Origin: Verrucomicrobiales bacterium
Lineage (GTDB): Bacteria > Verrucomicrobiota > Verrucomicrobiia > Verrucomicrobiales > DEV007
Reading direction: 5' to 3'
Assembly: GCA_012960505.1 (NCBI GenBank)
Contig: DUBC01000007.1
Location: 1 to 64,000 of the forward strand
Length of the DNA: 64,000 nt
Shown: one piece after another, positions 1 to 8,661 of the stretch
How the letters are laid out: each line of letters opens with the position of its first letter
Position numbering within the stretch: the stretch's first letter is position 1
Notes under the pieces: generated by a model
Database searches by the model: none
Told to the model about the DNA's origin: nothing
Seen by the model: the letters and a program-made list of their open reading frames with translations, nothing else
Position numbers and translations under genes: made by a program

Positions 1-633
1 CGGGTGCACCGTCGCGGAGGAGACAATCCACCGGAGATGACCTTCACCGGAGGTAATGGTGATGTTGATCGTCACAATGTGGCGATGACCGTTGGGGGTG
101 ATCCTGAGACCTGGCACCATGTGGCCGGAGTCACGGACTCAAGTACTCAAGAGGAGATTCTTTACCTGGACGGAGAAGAAGTGGCCCGTAAGGGCGGAGC
201 AACATTGCAGGACCGCGGTAATCCGATGCGTATCGGTGATAACCCTGATGCGAGGAATCGTAATTGGCAGGGTAAAGTTGATGATGTTGCCATCTGGGGG
301 CGGGCACTCTCACCGATTGAGATTGAAGAGATTTGGGACGGAGGCTCAGGAAAGAGCATTGAGGATATGCTTGGACTTTCCGTGCCGTTTGACTTTACCA
401 GCGTGATCTACGATGCGGAAGAGGACAGTTTCCGCTTCGAGTGGAACTCGAAGCCTAACAGGACCTACGCGTTGTATTTTTCTGAGACACTTGAAGAGTT
501 TGATGCGGACGTTGATGATTCCATTGAGTCCGGTGGTGAAACTACGGTCTATCCTCCAATAGGTGAGCCAGGCTTAGAGAACCCACTCGAAGGGGCCCGT
601 AAGCTCTTCTTCAGAATTGAGGAGAATCAGTAG
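1..633 (+). CDS. C-terminal part of a secreted LamG-domain protein (5' end outside window)
   Basis: The reading frame is open from the first base, so the gene starts upstream and the GTG at position 4 is not a real start. About the first 120 residues are the end of a LamG/concanavalin A-like jelly roll: the typical strand pattern 'WHHVAGV', then 'LYLDGEEVA', then 'KVDDVAIWGRALS' near the end of the domain. The last 80 residues form a small beta domain ('FRFEWNSKPNRTYALYFSE') like the C-terminal modules of other secreted Verrucomicrobial LamG proteins; the LamG protein encoded at 9883-12189 has a similar tail. It is probably an extracellular or cell-surface carbohydrate-binding protein. By eye the DNA is richer in G+C than the next gene. 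A strong terminator follows. The family is clear; the substrate cannot be told. Confidence 0.75.
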   Translation, partial: RVHRRGGDNPPEMTFTGGNGDVDRHNVAMTVGGDPETWHHVAGVTDSSTQEEILYLDGEEVARKGGATLQDRGNPMRIGDNPDARNRNWQGKVDDVAIWGRALSPIEIEEIWDGGSGKSIEDMLGLSVPFDFTSVIYDAEEDSFRFEWNSKPNRTYALYFSETLEEFDADVDDSIESGGETTVYPPIGEPGLENPLEGARKLFFRIEENQ

Positions 634-658
634 AATAGATAATAATTAAACCTTAAGC

Positions 659-697
659 GGCGGTATCACCAGTGCAGGTGATATCGCCTTTTTTTTT
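659..697 (+). terminator. Rho-independent terminator
   Basis: A 12-bp stem (659-670 with 677-688, one G-T wobble) encloses the six-base loop AGTGCA and is followed directly by nine T (689-697). It lies 26 bases after the stop of the LamG gene and before the next gene on the same strand, so it should separate the two transcripts. Confidence 0.9.
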
Positions 698-761
698 GTA
701 AAATAAGATTGAATTAATTGTTGTAAAATTAGTAACATGTTAGATTCACATAAATAGCTAG

Positions 762-2303
762 ATGCAGATAACTCCTACAAAAATAATGAAGTTTCGTATT
801 ACGTTGAGTGTATTAACTCTCATTACGGTAAACATTTTTTTAATGTTTCAACTAATGGCCGGATCACAGGTCTATTCTCGAACGGTGATGGCTGATAATC
901 CAATTGCGTATTGGGGATTTGATGATGGAACGGCTAAAGATTTATCTGGAAATGACAATCACGGGCAATGTGAGGGCACTGTATTATTTGGTGTTGAAAG
1001 TGCGCATGTAAACTTGGCAGCTGCGATCGACTTTAATGGATCTGATGCTTTTATAAGGGTTCCAGAGCTTGGGAAATTCAAGCAAAGTTCTATCGAAGCT
1101 TGGATAAAAATTGAGGAACTTAATTGGAGAGATTTAAAAGACGCTAATTATCTAACCTCTATATATTCTACAAATAGTTTTGGAGCTGGGAACCATCACC
1201 TCAATGTGCAATTAAATTTGAGTGTTGAGCAAGCGATTTCTGGTGGAGGTCCGAATAATGTCGTATCTCAAAAGGGTTCTCTTAATATTGGTAATTGGTT
1301 TCATTTGGTATCCACTTATGATTCATTAAATGGTGGAGTCGGAGCTATTTATCTAAATGGTAAGAAAGTTCAATCCGGCAATCATGCGGCCTCACCTGTT
1401 GCGGTTTTCAATGTTGCTCAAATAGGAGCATGGGGTGGTCGACGAAAATTTAACGGCAAAATGGATGAAGTTGCGATTTATGAAACAGCACTAACTGAAT
1501 CTCAGGTCAGAGCTCATTATGAGGCAGCTAAGGCTCCATCAATTAGAGGTCACGAGGCAGATGGTGGTGCTTATATTGTTGAAGGGTTTAAAGGAATTGA
1601 AGGTAAAGTGACAGCAGCTAGTGGAGAGGAATTGTTAGGAATTTTATCTTTTGGAAACACAAAGAGTAACTCTTTTGTATCTGTTACAAATTCTAAGGAA
1701 AATGTTACGAATTTTGATTTTGATGATTTCATATCTGTTAATATAACGAAAGTTCAGAAATTACCAGATACTGAGACGCGAGCTAAAATTGAGACTAAGA
1801 CGGTAGCGCTTAATCGAAGAGTTTGGTTGATTGGAGGGTCATTGTTAATTGGAAAGATTACTAATATCGATTCCAAGATGATAACTCTTAGGAATGATTT
1901 TTCTTCAATGTTGATTCCTCGTGCTGCGATTGCAGCTATTGATTTTGTTGGTGGGACATTAGAGAGCGGAATGCTTGATGCTCGACCTGAAGGAGTTTTG
2001 TTTTTTGATGGTGATTTTATCGATGGTCAATTAGAAGAAATGATTGGAAGCGCTGAGTTAACGATTAAGCAGGCAGCGCTTGGTAAAACTAAGGTGCCGT
2101 TAAATAAAGTTAGGGCAGTAAAGTTTAAAGAGGTAAAGGAAATGGAAGTTGATGGGTTTGAGGTTCGGACACGATCAGGATCTCTGATTTATGCTCAATC
2201 AATTAAGTCTAAAGGTCTGAAATTAATAATTAGGGATAATTCTCGATACTTTCTCAATGTCTATGCAGGCGAAGTTCTTGACCTTACAAGAGGCACCAAC
2301 TGA
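762..2303 (+). CDS. Secreted LamG-domain protein with C-terminal beta-rich repeats
   Basis: This is a 513-residue exported protein. A second in-frame ATG at 786 gives a neater signal peptide (MKFRIT followed by a hydrophobic stretch), so it may be the true start; neither ATG has a clear ribosome site. Residues about 45-255 are a LamG/concanavalin A-like domain: 'AYWGFDDGTAKDLSGNDNHG' at the start, 'FHLVSTYDS', 'IYLNGKKV', and 'GKMDEVAIYETALTESQ' at the end. Residues about 260-513 hold repeated short beta units around 'LIGKITNIDSKMITLRN' and 'PRAAIAAIDF', recalling the Sm-like beta modules found at the ends of Verrucomicrobial secreted proteins; I cannot name a family. Its likely role is surface binding of polymer. 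The terminator upstream makes it a separate transcription unit. Confidence 0.7.
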   Translation: MQITPTKIMKFRITLSVLTLITVNIFLMFQLMAGSQVYSRTVMADNPIAYWGFDDGTAKDLSGNDNHGQCEGTVLFGVESAHVNLAAAIDFNGSDAFIRVPELGKFKQSSIEAWIKIEELNWRDLKDANYLTSIYSTNSFGAGNHHLNVQLNLSVEQAISGGGPNNVVSQKGSLNIGNWFHLVSTYDSLNGGVGAIYLNGKKVQSGNHAASPVAVFNVAQIGAWGGRRKFNGKMDEVAIYETALTESQVRAHYEAAKAPSIRGHEADGGAYIVEGFKGIEGKVTAASGEELLGILSFGNTKSNSFVSVTNSKENVTNFDFDDFISVNITKVQKLPDTETRAKIETKTVALNRRVWLIGGSLLIGKITNIDSKMITLRNDFSSMLIPRAAIAAIDFVGGTLESGMLDARPEGVLFFDGDFIDGQLEEMIGSAELTIKQAALGKTKVPLNKVRAVKFKEVKEMEVDGFEVRTRSGSLIYAQSIKSKGLKLIIRDNSRYFLNVYAGEVLDLTRGTN

Positions 2304-2370
2304 TAGTAGTCCATAATTGCGGACGACATTGGAAAATCCACTTTCGTGAAGTTTTTCTATTCCATTTGTT

Positions 2371-2445
2371 TTAACTTGGCTGACAGCCGATAATGACGCC
2401 AACAATAACAAATAAGAAAATTAGAGCGAGAACAGTGATGACCAT
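2371..2445 (-). CDS. Possible tiny lipoprotein-like peptide
   Basis: A 24-residue reading frame starts at ATG 2445 and reads MVITVLALIFLFVIVGVIIG followed by C, Q, P, S and a stop. It is one hydrophobic segment ending in a lipobox-like VIIG-C, the shape of very small membrane lipopeptides such as entericidins. It lies alone in a 243-bp gap between convergent-free neighbours and has no visible ribosome site. The composition could be chance in AT-rich DNA, so this is a weak call. Confidence 0.2.
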   Translation of the reverse strand: MVITVLALIFLFVIVGVIIGCQPS

Positions 2446-2546
2446 GATTGTTGTACTTATACAATAATTAATTTCTTTCAAATGAATACTATTTTTTTTG
2501 TTTTTCTATGTCATTAAACTTTCTGAGAACTTAGATTTTAGGAATA

Positions 2547-3299
2547 ATGATAGCTCCCACTCTCGATCAGCGTGATTTAATGAGGGTTTACCCTAAAGAG
2601 GAATCGCCAGTAATGTATCAGCGTTGGGAAAAACTTCTCTTTTTACACTGGGAAATGGATCCTGAAGCCATACAAAGCACATTACCTTCAGGTCTCTATG
2701 TTGATACTTATGAAGGAAAGGCATACGTCGGAATAGTTCCTTTTTATATGCGAGATATAAGGCCTAGGGGTTTTCCTGCCGTGCCGTATTTGTCCAATTT
2801 TCTAGAGTGTAATGTTCGCACTTACGTTCATGATGAACGGGGAGTCCCTGGTGTCTGGTTCTATTCTTTGGATGCGAATCGGTGGATTGCTTGCAAGATT
2901 GGCCGTGAGGTTTTTAAATTACCGTACTTTTGGGCGGAAATGAAAGCGAAGGAAGGTGAAAAAATTGAATATAGCCTACGCCGTAGAAAGGCAGACCTTG
3001 ATAATGTTTCGTACTCCTATCGACTAGGATCGGATCTGCAAGTTTCTGAGATTGGGTCTTTAGAGTTTTTTCTTTTGGAGAGATATCTACTATACACTTA
3101 TGCATCCCAAAATAAAAAAATTATCACATGCCAGGTTCATCATGATCCTTATAGGTTTTGCTTACAAGAGGGCACAGAATGGAATGCTATGCCATGCTCA
3201 TGGAATGGATTGAGTTTAATTTCCGATAATGTCGCGCACGCATGCGTGGCCGATTCTGTTAGCGTTTCTGTTTTTGCGCCTAAACCTCACTCATGTTGA
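2547..3299 (+). CDS. DUF2071 (YqjF-like) family protein
   Basis: This 250-residue protein matches the DUF2071 family, which has an acetoacetate-decarboxylase-like fold and no settled function. The family hallmarks are visible: 'WEKLLFLHWEMDPEAIQSTL' near residues 27-46, 'YVGIVPFYMRDIRPRG' near 70-85, 'NVRTYVHDERGVPGVWFYSL' near 95-114 and 'FKLPYFWAEM' near 128. Length is normal for the family. There is no signal peptide, so it is probably cytoplasmic. It stands alone, with a 70-bp gap to the convergent cupin gene. No neighbour suggests a substrate. Confidence 0.8.
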   Translation: MIAPTLDQRDLMRVYPKEESPVMYQRWEKLLFLHWEMDPEAIQSTLPSGLYVDTYEGKAYVGIVPFYMRDIRPRGFPAVPYLSNFLECNVRTYVHDERGVPGVWFYSLDANRWIACKIGREVFKLPYFWAEMKAKEGEKIEYSLRRRKADLDNVSYSYRLGSDLQVSEIGSLEFFLLERYLLYTYASQNKKIITCQVHHDPYRFCLQEGTEWNAMPCSWNGLSLISDNVAHACVADSVSVSVFAPKPHSC

Positions 3300-3369
3300 T
3301 GGAATGTAATTACAGTGAGACTGTATTTGGTAGGGTAATTGAGTTGTAAGAACTGAAATTCTTTAATCT

Positions 3370-4179
3370 TCAACCGTACTTTTGATGTGCTTTTTTTGAA
3401 TCAATGAATGGGGCACGAATCAGTCCATTGCCAAGCTTTTCACCTTCAGGATCAATGTAGAGGCGTCCCGTTCTCTTTGGTGCCCCTTTTTTATTAGGTA
3501 AACCAAGAACATGAATATTGAAGATAAAAGCAGGTTCGTTTTCTGCCTTGAACCAATGAACGTTATCTTTTTCGTCGGAGATGCTAGAGGTTTGACCTGG
3601 ACCAAACTTGTCATCGATAGTGGGTTTGATAATCATATGGTCTTTCTCATCAGATATACGGTCATAGTGTCTACCATGAAAATTTCCTTTTAAGACGATA
3701 AAAGCCGTGGCCATATTGTTATGACCGTGAGGCACTACTGAGCGCCCTTTTTTTAATGCGAAGACCTGACTTCCAAAAACTAGCCTCTCGGGGTATCCGT
3801 TAGACTTTGGAAGGTTTGGACGAATGCTCCGGGCTCCATTGTCCACGAATTTAGCGCTCTTCTCGATTTGATCGAAATTGATGAGTTTTAGAAGTTCATT
3901 AAGTTCAATTTTATTCTGAAAGAGTTCTTCAATTTGTTTCTGCCATTGTATTTGACTGATTTTCGTTTCTTTGACGCTTAAACCTATCTCATGCACGGAG
4001 TGGAGCCATTTCTTTGCAGTGTATTTATCCTTAGCTGCGAGCAGGTCAGTTGCGCAAAGATGCTCTAGAAGTGAAATGCTAAGAATGGTTTTAACGGAAT
4101 TCTTGGTGAAGTTTCTCCTAAGGATTTCATTTTCCTTATGTTCATTTTTTTTATGGGATGTTATGTCGGAATCATTCAT
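3370..4179 (-). CDS. Cupin-fold protein of unknown function
   Basis: The protein has 269 residues. The C-terminal half looks like a cupin: 'SVVPHGHNNMATAFIVLKGNFHGRHYDR' region with candidate metal ligands in HGHNN and the following GxxHGRHY, then a later 'DNVHWFKAE' strand that could supply the third histidine. The first 110 residues are charged and helical without a recognisable domain; a hydrophobic stretch around residue 30 ('VKTILSISLLEHLCATDLLA') could be an anchor or a poor Tat/Sec signal. It follows the orphan cytochrome gene on the same strand after about 90 bases. It could be a dioxygenase or a sugar-binding cupin; I cannot choose between them. Confidence 0.5.
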   Translation of the reverse strand: MNDSDITSHKKNEHKENEILRRNFTKNSVKTILSISLLEHLCATDLLAAKDKYTAKKWLHSVHEIGLSVKETKISQIQWQKQIEELFQNKIELNELLKLINFDQIEKSAKFVDNGARSIRPNLPKSNGYPERLVFGSQVFALKKGRSVVPHGHNNMATAFIVLKGNFHGRHYDRISDEKDHMIIKPTIDDKFGPGQTSSISDEKDNVHWFKAENEPAFIFNIHVLGLPNKKGAPKRTGRLYIDPEGEKLGNGLIRAPFIDSKKAHQKYG

Positions 4180-4270
4180 GGGCTTTGTCTAATTTAGTGG
4201 CTTAATTGATATTATTGATTATTTTTCACTCTCAGGTCAATGAGTGTTATTGTAGACAACTCATTCGTTG

Positions 4271-4672
4271 TTATGCAGATGCACCAGATGATATCCAGGA
4301 TCTTAGTCTTTTAATCTGTTTTTTCCGAAGGGAGGCTCCTTCTGGAGGCATTATTTGATCTTCAATCAGTTCCAGAAGGAGGCTTTCATTGGGTTTATTT
4401 TTGATGATGGAAGGTCCACTTTCACCTCCATTTAAAATTGATTTTAGTGTTCGAAGGTCGAGTCCGGATTCAGTTGCTTCTAATCCATGGCACTCGATGC
4501 AGTGTTTATCTAAAATGGGTTTAATGGTAGTGGAATATTTTATAGATTTAGTAAACAGGGGCTGAACTTTGAATTGAGAATTATTATGAACGCACCTTGT
4601 ATGGCTTATTCCCATTAAGAGAATGGGTATTAAATGGGTAAAGAGTTTAGTTAATTGTTTCCGCGCATTCAT
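4271..4672 (-). CDS. Orphan planctomycete-type cytochrome c domain (PSCyt1)
   Basis: I place the start at ATG 4672 (MNARKQ and a hydrophobic leader), giving 133 residues; the longer frame upstream runs through the remains of another gene. After the leader comes a single PSCyt1 domain: 'STTIKPILDKHCIECHG' with the CIECH heme-binding motif, 'SGLDLRTLKSILNGGESGPS', 'LLLELIEDQIMPPEG' supplying the usual methionine, and 'QIKRLRSWISSGA'. In most relatives this domain is the front of an 800-1000-residue protein that continues with DUF1549 and DUF1553. Here it ends with a stop right after the domain and nothing similar follows. It is either a free-standing small exported cytochrome or a truncated remnant; decayed DNA lies just upstream. 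Confidence 0.6.
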   Translation of the reverse strand: MNARKQLTKLFTHLIPILLMGISHTRCVHNNSQFKVQPLFTKSIKYSTTIKPILDKHCIECHGLEATESGLDLRTLKSILNGGESGPSIIKNKPNESLLLELIEDQIMPPEGASLRKKQIKRLRSWISSGASA

Positions 4673-4740
4673 ACTAATTAAGTACTTTCTCTGGCCGTTT
4701 AATTCTATGTCTTCTTTCTGGATTTTTCGTTGGAAAAAAT

Positions 4741-5205
4741 TCAAAGAAGAGTTCTTGCTCCTGATAGCTCTGGGTGTGGATTTTTTTTGATTGAAGTGGC
4801 AGCCAAGTATCCAGCCACTTCTCCAATATTCCATTCGACAGGGTGAAGTCTATAACAGCCATTAGTGACGTGGGTAGTGCCTATATTTTTTGCTGCAGCA
4901 ATTAAATTATTTAGTCTTTCTGGAATTAGCGATCGAAGAGGTATCTCAAAAGGCAGGCAAGGAAATTAATATAATTATTTCCTTCGCTACTGCGGTGAAG
5001 ATCAATCTGGTAGTGCCCTATTCCCATTGAATCTGGGTATCGTTTTGCTTGGCTGGGCTTCTATTTGTAACCGGTAAAGCAATGAAAGGCTAAGCTCTTT
5101 TGTTTTTGGAGATTTCTTTTGATGTGCTGATGAGATGCATCCGCCCGTAATTGATGGCGCTCCAAAGTCAGCTAATATCCTAGACAAACTTTCCCGTCGT
5201 ATCAT
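4741..5205 (-). pseudogene. Decayed FAD-dependent oxidoreductase (C-terminal part)
   Basis: No single frame is open, but translation across frames recovers the end of a secreted FAD-dependent oxidoreductase of the kind common in Planctomycetes and Verrucomicrobia. Segments in order are 'LSLSLLYRLQIEAQP' in one frame, 'SMGIGHYQIDLHRSSEGNNY' in a second, then 'PFEIPLRSLIPERLNNLIAA' continuing to 'GCYRLHPVEWNIGEVAGYLA' in a third, ending at TGA 4741-4743. The last part corresponds to the conserved C-terminal FAD-binding stretch. At least two frameshifts separate the pieces, and the N-terminal FAD-binding domain is not seen. It points the same way as the orphan cytochrome gene, so both may be relics of one operon. 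Confidence 0.75.
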
Positions 5206-5243
5206 TTTAGGATGGATTAGGAGTTAATTTTCGCCTCTGGCAT

Positions 5244-5513
5244 TTAACTGGGTTTGTGGTTGTGGTTTTTTAAGTCGTTAGATAACTCTAGAAGCATCTC
5301 ATCGATTCTTTCTACGTTTTGAATTGTTATTGGGATAGCCTCTAGAATTGGAACCGCTTGCTGGATGTTTTCAAATTTTTCAATGCTAATTTGAATGAGC
5401 TCAAGCTTTTCAATCCTTTTTTCAAGTTCTTCTATTTTTGTCGAATTATTATTTTTTGAGCATCCGAATAATGCAAATGTAAGTAATGATATAAAAAAAA
5501 GAGGTAATCGCAT
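5244..5513 (-). CDS. Small coiled-coil lipoprotein
   Basis: The 89-residue product begins MRLPLFFISLLTFALFGC: a short signal peptide ending in a good lipobox (L-F-G-C), so it should be lipidated at Cys18. The mature part is almost wholly charged helix with heptad spacing ('IEELEKRIEKLELIQISIEK'), predicting a short coiled coil, and ends in a His/Asn-rich tail. No enzymatic domain is present. It resembles Lpp-like or other small structural lipoproteins only in general shape; the function is unknown. It lies between the oxidoreductase remnant and the divergent Sel1 gene. Confidence 0.6.
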   Translation of the reverse strand: MRLPLFFISLLTFALFGCSKNNNSTKIEELEKRIEKLELIQISIEKFENIQQAVPILEAIPITIQNVERIDEMLLELSNDLKNHNHKPS

Positions 5514-5694
5514 TTAGTCAATTTACCCAGAAGTTATGGATTTCTGCAAATATGAATAATTGCGACAACATATAAAGATTTAAAATCTGATGGATTTTTT
5601 GTTGAGTTTGTTCGTAAAAGACATAAATTTTTAAAGTAAAATCTAAAAGTGTGCCCTGGTAAGGGATAATTCTTTTTAAATATTTTTATTTATT

Positions 5695-6366
5695 ATGCGT
5701 TACTTGTATCTCCTGGCGATTTCATTTTCGCTGATGAATTTAGTGGTTGCTGATCAAGCAACAGAAGCAAAAGCTAAGGCTGGTGATCAGCAGGCACAGT
5801 ACGACTTAGGGCAATTGCATTGGTATGGAGACACCGTGAAACGTGATGCCGGTAAGGCCGTGGAATGGTTTCGCGAGTCAGCGGCTCAAGGTCATGCAAA
5901 GGCACAGTTCAGTTTAGCTACTGCCTATGAAACTGGAGATGGAGTTGATCAGAGCCTTCGAGAAGCGGCTAAGTGGTATCGTAAATCTGCGGAAAAGGGC
6001 GATATGAATGCTCAAACTCAATTAGGATTCTTTTATGCAAAAGGGAAGGGATTAGTTAAAAATGAAGGACAGGCAGTTTATTGGTGGAAGAAAGCATCAG
6101 CCCAAGGTCAAAAAGTGGCTCAGGCTCATTTGGGGATTCGATTTGCTACAGGGATAGGGGTTGCCAAGAATACAGTGACTGCTGTTAAGTGGTGGAGGAA
6201 GTCAGCGGAACAGGGGAATATGCTAGCTCAGTATAATTTGGCAGTGATGTATGTGCGAGGTAGGGGAGTGCAAAGGAATGTTGATGAAGCGGTTAATTGG
6301 TACCGTAAAGCTGCAGCTCAGGGGCATCAGGGAGCAAGGCAGGCGTTAAATAAACTTAGGAATTAG
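5695..6366 (+). CDS. Secreted Sel1-like repeat protein
   Basis: The product has 223 residues. Residues 1-19 are a Sec signal peptide cut near VVA-DQ. The rest is five 36-residue Sel1-like repeats, each starting with AQ and carrying the pattern 'LG..Y..G.GV..N...A..WW/Y.K(S/A)A.QG', followed by half a repeat ('ARQALNKL'). SLR proteins form curved helical scaffolds for protein-protein contacts, so it is likely a periplasmic adaptor. The frame is intact and evenly repeated. No operon partner is evident: the next DNA is a broken ppnP. Confidence 0.85.
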   Translation: MRYLYLLAISFSLMNLVVADQATEAKAKAGDQQAQYDLGQLHWYGDTVKRDAGKAVEWFRESAAQGHAKAQFSLATAYETGDGVDQSLREAAKWYRKSAEKGDMNAQTQLGFFYAKGKGLVKNEGQAVYWWKKASAQGQKVAQAHLGIRFATGIGVAKNTVTAVKWWRKSAEQGNMLAQYNLAVMYVRGRGVQRNVDEAVNWYRKAAAQGHQGARQALNKLRN

Positions 6367-6449
6367 CTTTACTACTAATTTGAGCTGTCAATTGGGTGAT
6401 ATGTCACCTCGTGGCTTGATATATTCCAAATGAATTTAAATATACCGAT

Positions 6450-6765
6450 ATGAACTTTAATAATGTAAATGCTTCAGCAATAGCAAACATCTACTTTGAT
6501 GGTAAAGTAATCTCACATTCTCTTAGAAAGGATTCTGGAGCAAGAATAACATTGGGGCTCATTTATCCAGGGGGGCTATCATTTTAATACATCTTCTCCT
6601 GAGAAGATGGAGATCACTTCAGGATCATGTAATGTGACATTAGACGGTGAGAGTATTAATAAGACCTTTACCGGAGGTGAATATTTTGAAGTTCCGGGTG
6701 ATTCAGGATTTAGTATTACTGTGAGAGAGGGTATATGGCAGTATGTCTGTACTTTTTTGACGTGA
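6450..6765 (+). pseudogene. ppnP: ppnP-like nucleoside phosphorylase gene with a single frameshift in a G6 run
   Basis: The two frames join into a protein of about 104 residues of the PpnP (YaiE, DUF1255) family of small cupin pyrimidine/purine nucleoside phosphorylases. Frame one starts at ATG 6450 (MNFNNVNASAIANIYFDGKV) and ends at TAA 6585-6587. The other frame goes on from 6577 with 'YHFNTSSPEKMEITSGSCNV' and ends 'GGEYFEVPGDSGFSITVREG' then 'IWQYVCTFLT', TGA 6763-6765. The break is at six G (6570-6575): with five G the frame reads on as PGGYHF, which matches the family. All core positions are otherwise conserved, so this is a recent mutation, a slippage-prone site or an assembly error. 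Confidence 0.8.
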
Positions 6766-6788
6766 GTGAGGATAAGTTTTTTTGTTTA

Positions 6789-8621
6789 TTAGAGCTTAAC
6801 TTTTAGTGTTTCTGCTTTGTTATGAGCTTTTATTCCTTTAAGAGATTTGAGTGAAGTTCCTTCACCTACATTGATTGTGTATGAGCCATCTGTGAAAACT
6901 TTTGGTCTGAATGTTGTTCCTTTAATCCTTAGAGTGTAGACGATTTCCCGGGTTTTTTCATTGATGACCTGAACTACTTGATTTTCTTTATCTATTTGCA
7001 GAGAAGGTAAGTAGGCAACGGCCTTGCGGCCATAATTGTCGAGCTGGTTGAATGTGAATGGCCAGCCTGGGTATGGTTTTGCATCCTTTGCTGAAACGTC
7101 AACGTTACGAGGCCAACAAATGAAGGTTACGTCTCGTGTTTGTTTGTTAATTCTAGTTACTCCAAAACCTGCTGCCCTAGTAGTAAGCCTGTCATCTCCC
7201 TTTTCTGGTGAGGGATTTGCAACAGCAATTGCGGTGACCTTGTTATTGAATCCGTCAAGATGGTCTCCTAGAATGGGGTCTTCTCCTGACTTGCGATTTT
7301 TACCTGGTTCAAGTGGTTTCCACCACCGAAGATAAAGGTTAGCTATAGAAGGAACACAGAAAGAATAGATAGAATCACGCCATTCATTGATTCCATGGTG
7401 AAAGACAGTGCCAAGATGTTGGTCCCCGGCAAAATGGAAAGCGTAAGCTTTGCGCAGGTATGCTATGGCTTTGTTCCGTCCAGTTTGTGGCCAGCCGTTA
7501 GAATCAAGGTCAGCGTGTAATCTGCCTCCGATCTTGCCATGGATGTGTGCGCCTCCGCAGAAAATAGTCTGAGAAAGGGCAACCTTCATATCAGTGTTGC
7601 TCCAATCTTGAGACCATTTATCAAGAAATTTAAGCTGTCTGTCACCGAGTAGGCGAGCCTGAGGTACATCCACTGACTTGGGATCGTATTCAGGGTTGCG
7701 GATATGATCAGGCCTTGGTCCTTGTTTGGGGATCATTCCAGCTGGGCCTGTTTTAAATTTTCGATCTTCAATAATAGCAAAACTTATACGGCCCCAATTG
7801 AGATTAGTGTAGTAAGTGCCGATCCCTCTATTAATTGGTGTAGGGTCATAAGGGTCTGGGAGGTGACTCGTCTGGGCCCGTTCAACTTCCTTTACATATT
7901 CAACTGGCATCGTGTATCCGCCATCTGAGGCTCCAGGAAGAGTGGACTTTTTGCCGTTATGTCCCCAGAGATTGGGTTGACCAACGTCATGATCGTCAGG
8001 AATAGTGACCGTGGGATGATTTTTAATCACTTCGCCGAAGTCTCTGCCGAATTTTAACCAGGCCGCATAATGGCGCCGGTGATCGTAGACTTGGTCTCCC
8101 GAAAAAAATAAAAGGTCAGGTTTAATTTTTTTGATATTTTCAACTAGATCCTTTTTTGGGATGTCGCCTCCGTGACCTGGATTGATGGAATTACCGGTAA
8201 ATCCGGCTATAACAAATTCGTTTTTGTTGATAGGATTTTTCTGAATTACTCCTTCGTATATTGCATTTTTTCCATGTCTTACTCGGTAGGAAACTTTTTG
8301 TGAGTCATCCCAATTGTTAACTCTGAACGGGGCAGTCCATCCTCGTTCAATAATGTTAGCATTTTTTACATTTATCCATTTTTCATCACGCTTGATTTCT
8401 AGTCGAGCTTCCCGGGGCTCGGCTTCCTTCAGGGGATAGAACTGAGCAGTAAGTTTAAGAGTTTTGTCATGAACGGTATAAAGAGCAAAGCAGATGACTT
8501 TGTCACGAGTGACTTCGGGTATGGCTAGTAGATCAATTCTTTTTTTCTTTTGCCCAAATGAATTAGAGGTGCATGAAATTGATATAAGAACAATAAATAT
8601 GAGATGATGAATACTCGTCAT
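6789..8621 (-). CDS. Secreted PhoD-like metallophosphatase
   Basis: The 610-residue protein starts with a Sec signal peptide (hydrophobic residues 5-22, cut near SFGQ). An N-terminal beta domain (about 35-130) precedes a calcineurin-like/PhoD-type metallophosphatase core. Metal-ligand motifs are visible: 'FFSGDQVYDH' at about 173-181, 'TIPDDHDVGQ' at 206-215 and 'FHFAGDQHLGTVFHH' at 396-409. PhoD enzymes are phosphodiesterases and phosphomonoesterases for phosphate scavenging; this long variant is typical of marine Verrucomicrobia and Planctomycetes, and its true substrate is unknown. It follows the NHL propeller gene on the same strand with a 40-bp gap, so the two may be co-transcribed. Confidence 0.8.
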   Translation of the reverse strand: MTSIHHLIFIVLISISCTSNSFGQKKKRIDLLAIPEVTRDKVICFALYTVHDKTLKLTAQFYPLKEAEPREARLEIKRDEKWINVKNANIIERGWTAPFRVNNWDDSQKVSYRVRHGKNAIYEGVIQKNPINKNEFVIAGFTGNSINPGHGGDIPKKDLVENIKKIKPDLLFFSGDQVYDHRRHYAAWLKFGRDFGEVIKNHPTVTIPDDHDVGQPNLWGHNGKKSTLPGASDGGYTMPVEYVKEVERAQTSHLPDPYDPTPINRGIGTYYTNLNWGRISFAIIEDRKFKTGPAGMIPKQGPRPDHIRNPEYDPKSVDVPQARLLGDRQLKFLDKWSQDWSNTDMKVALSQTIFCGGAHIHGKIGGRLHADLDSNGWPQTGRNKAIAYLRKAYAFHFAGDQHLGTVFHHGINEWRDSIYSFCVPSIANLYLRWWKPLEPGKNRKSGEDPILGDHLDGFNNKVTAIAVANPSPEKGDDRLTTRAAGFGVTRINKQTRDVTFICWPRNVDVSAKDAKPYPGWPFTFNQLDNYGRKAVAYLPSLQIDKENQVVQVINEKTREIVYTLRIKGTTFRPKVFTDGSYTINVGEGTSLKSLKGIKAHNKAETLKVKL

Positions 8622-8661
8622 AAGTTCATTGAGGATTTTGATTGTTTTTATTTTATGTTAA

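Noticed and set aside
3311..3325. Short hairpin TACAGT-GAG-ACTGTA after the DUF2071 gene
   Set aside because: The stem is only 6 bp and no T-run follows, so it cannot be supported as a terminator.
4673..4834. N-terminal extension of the orphan cytochrome gene
   Set aside because: These bases belong to the decayed FAD-oxidoreductase in another frame, and the ATG at 4672 gives a proper leader.
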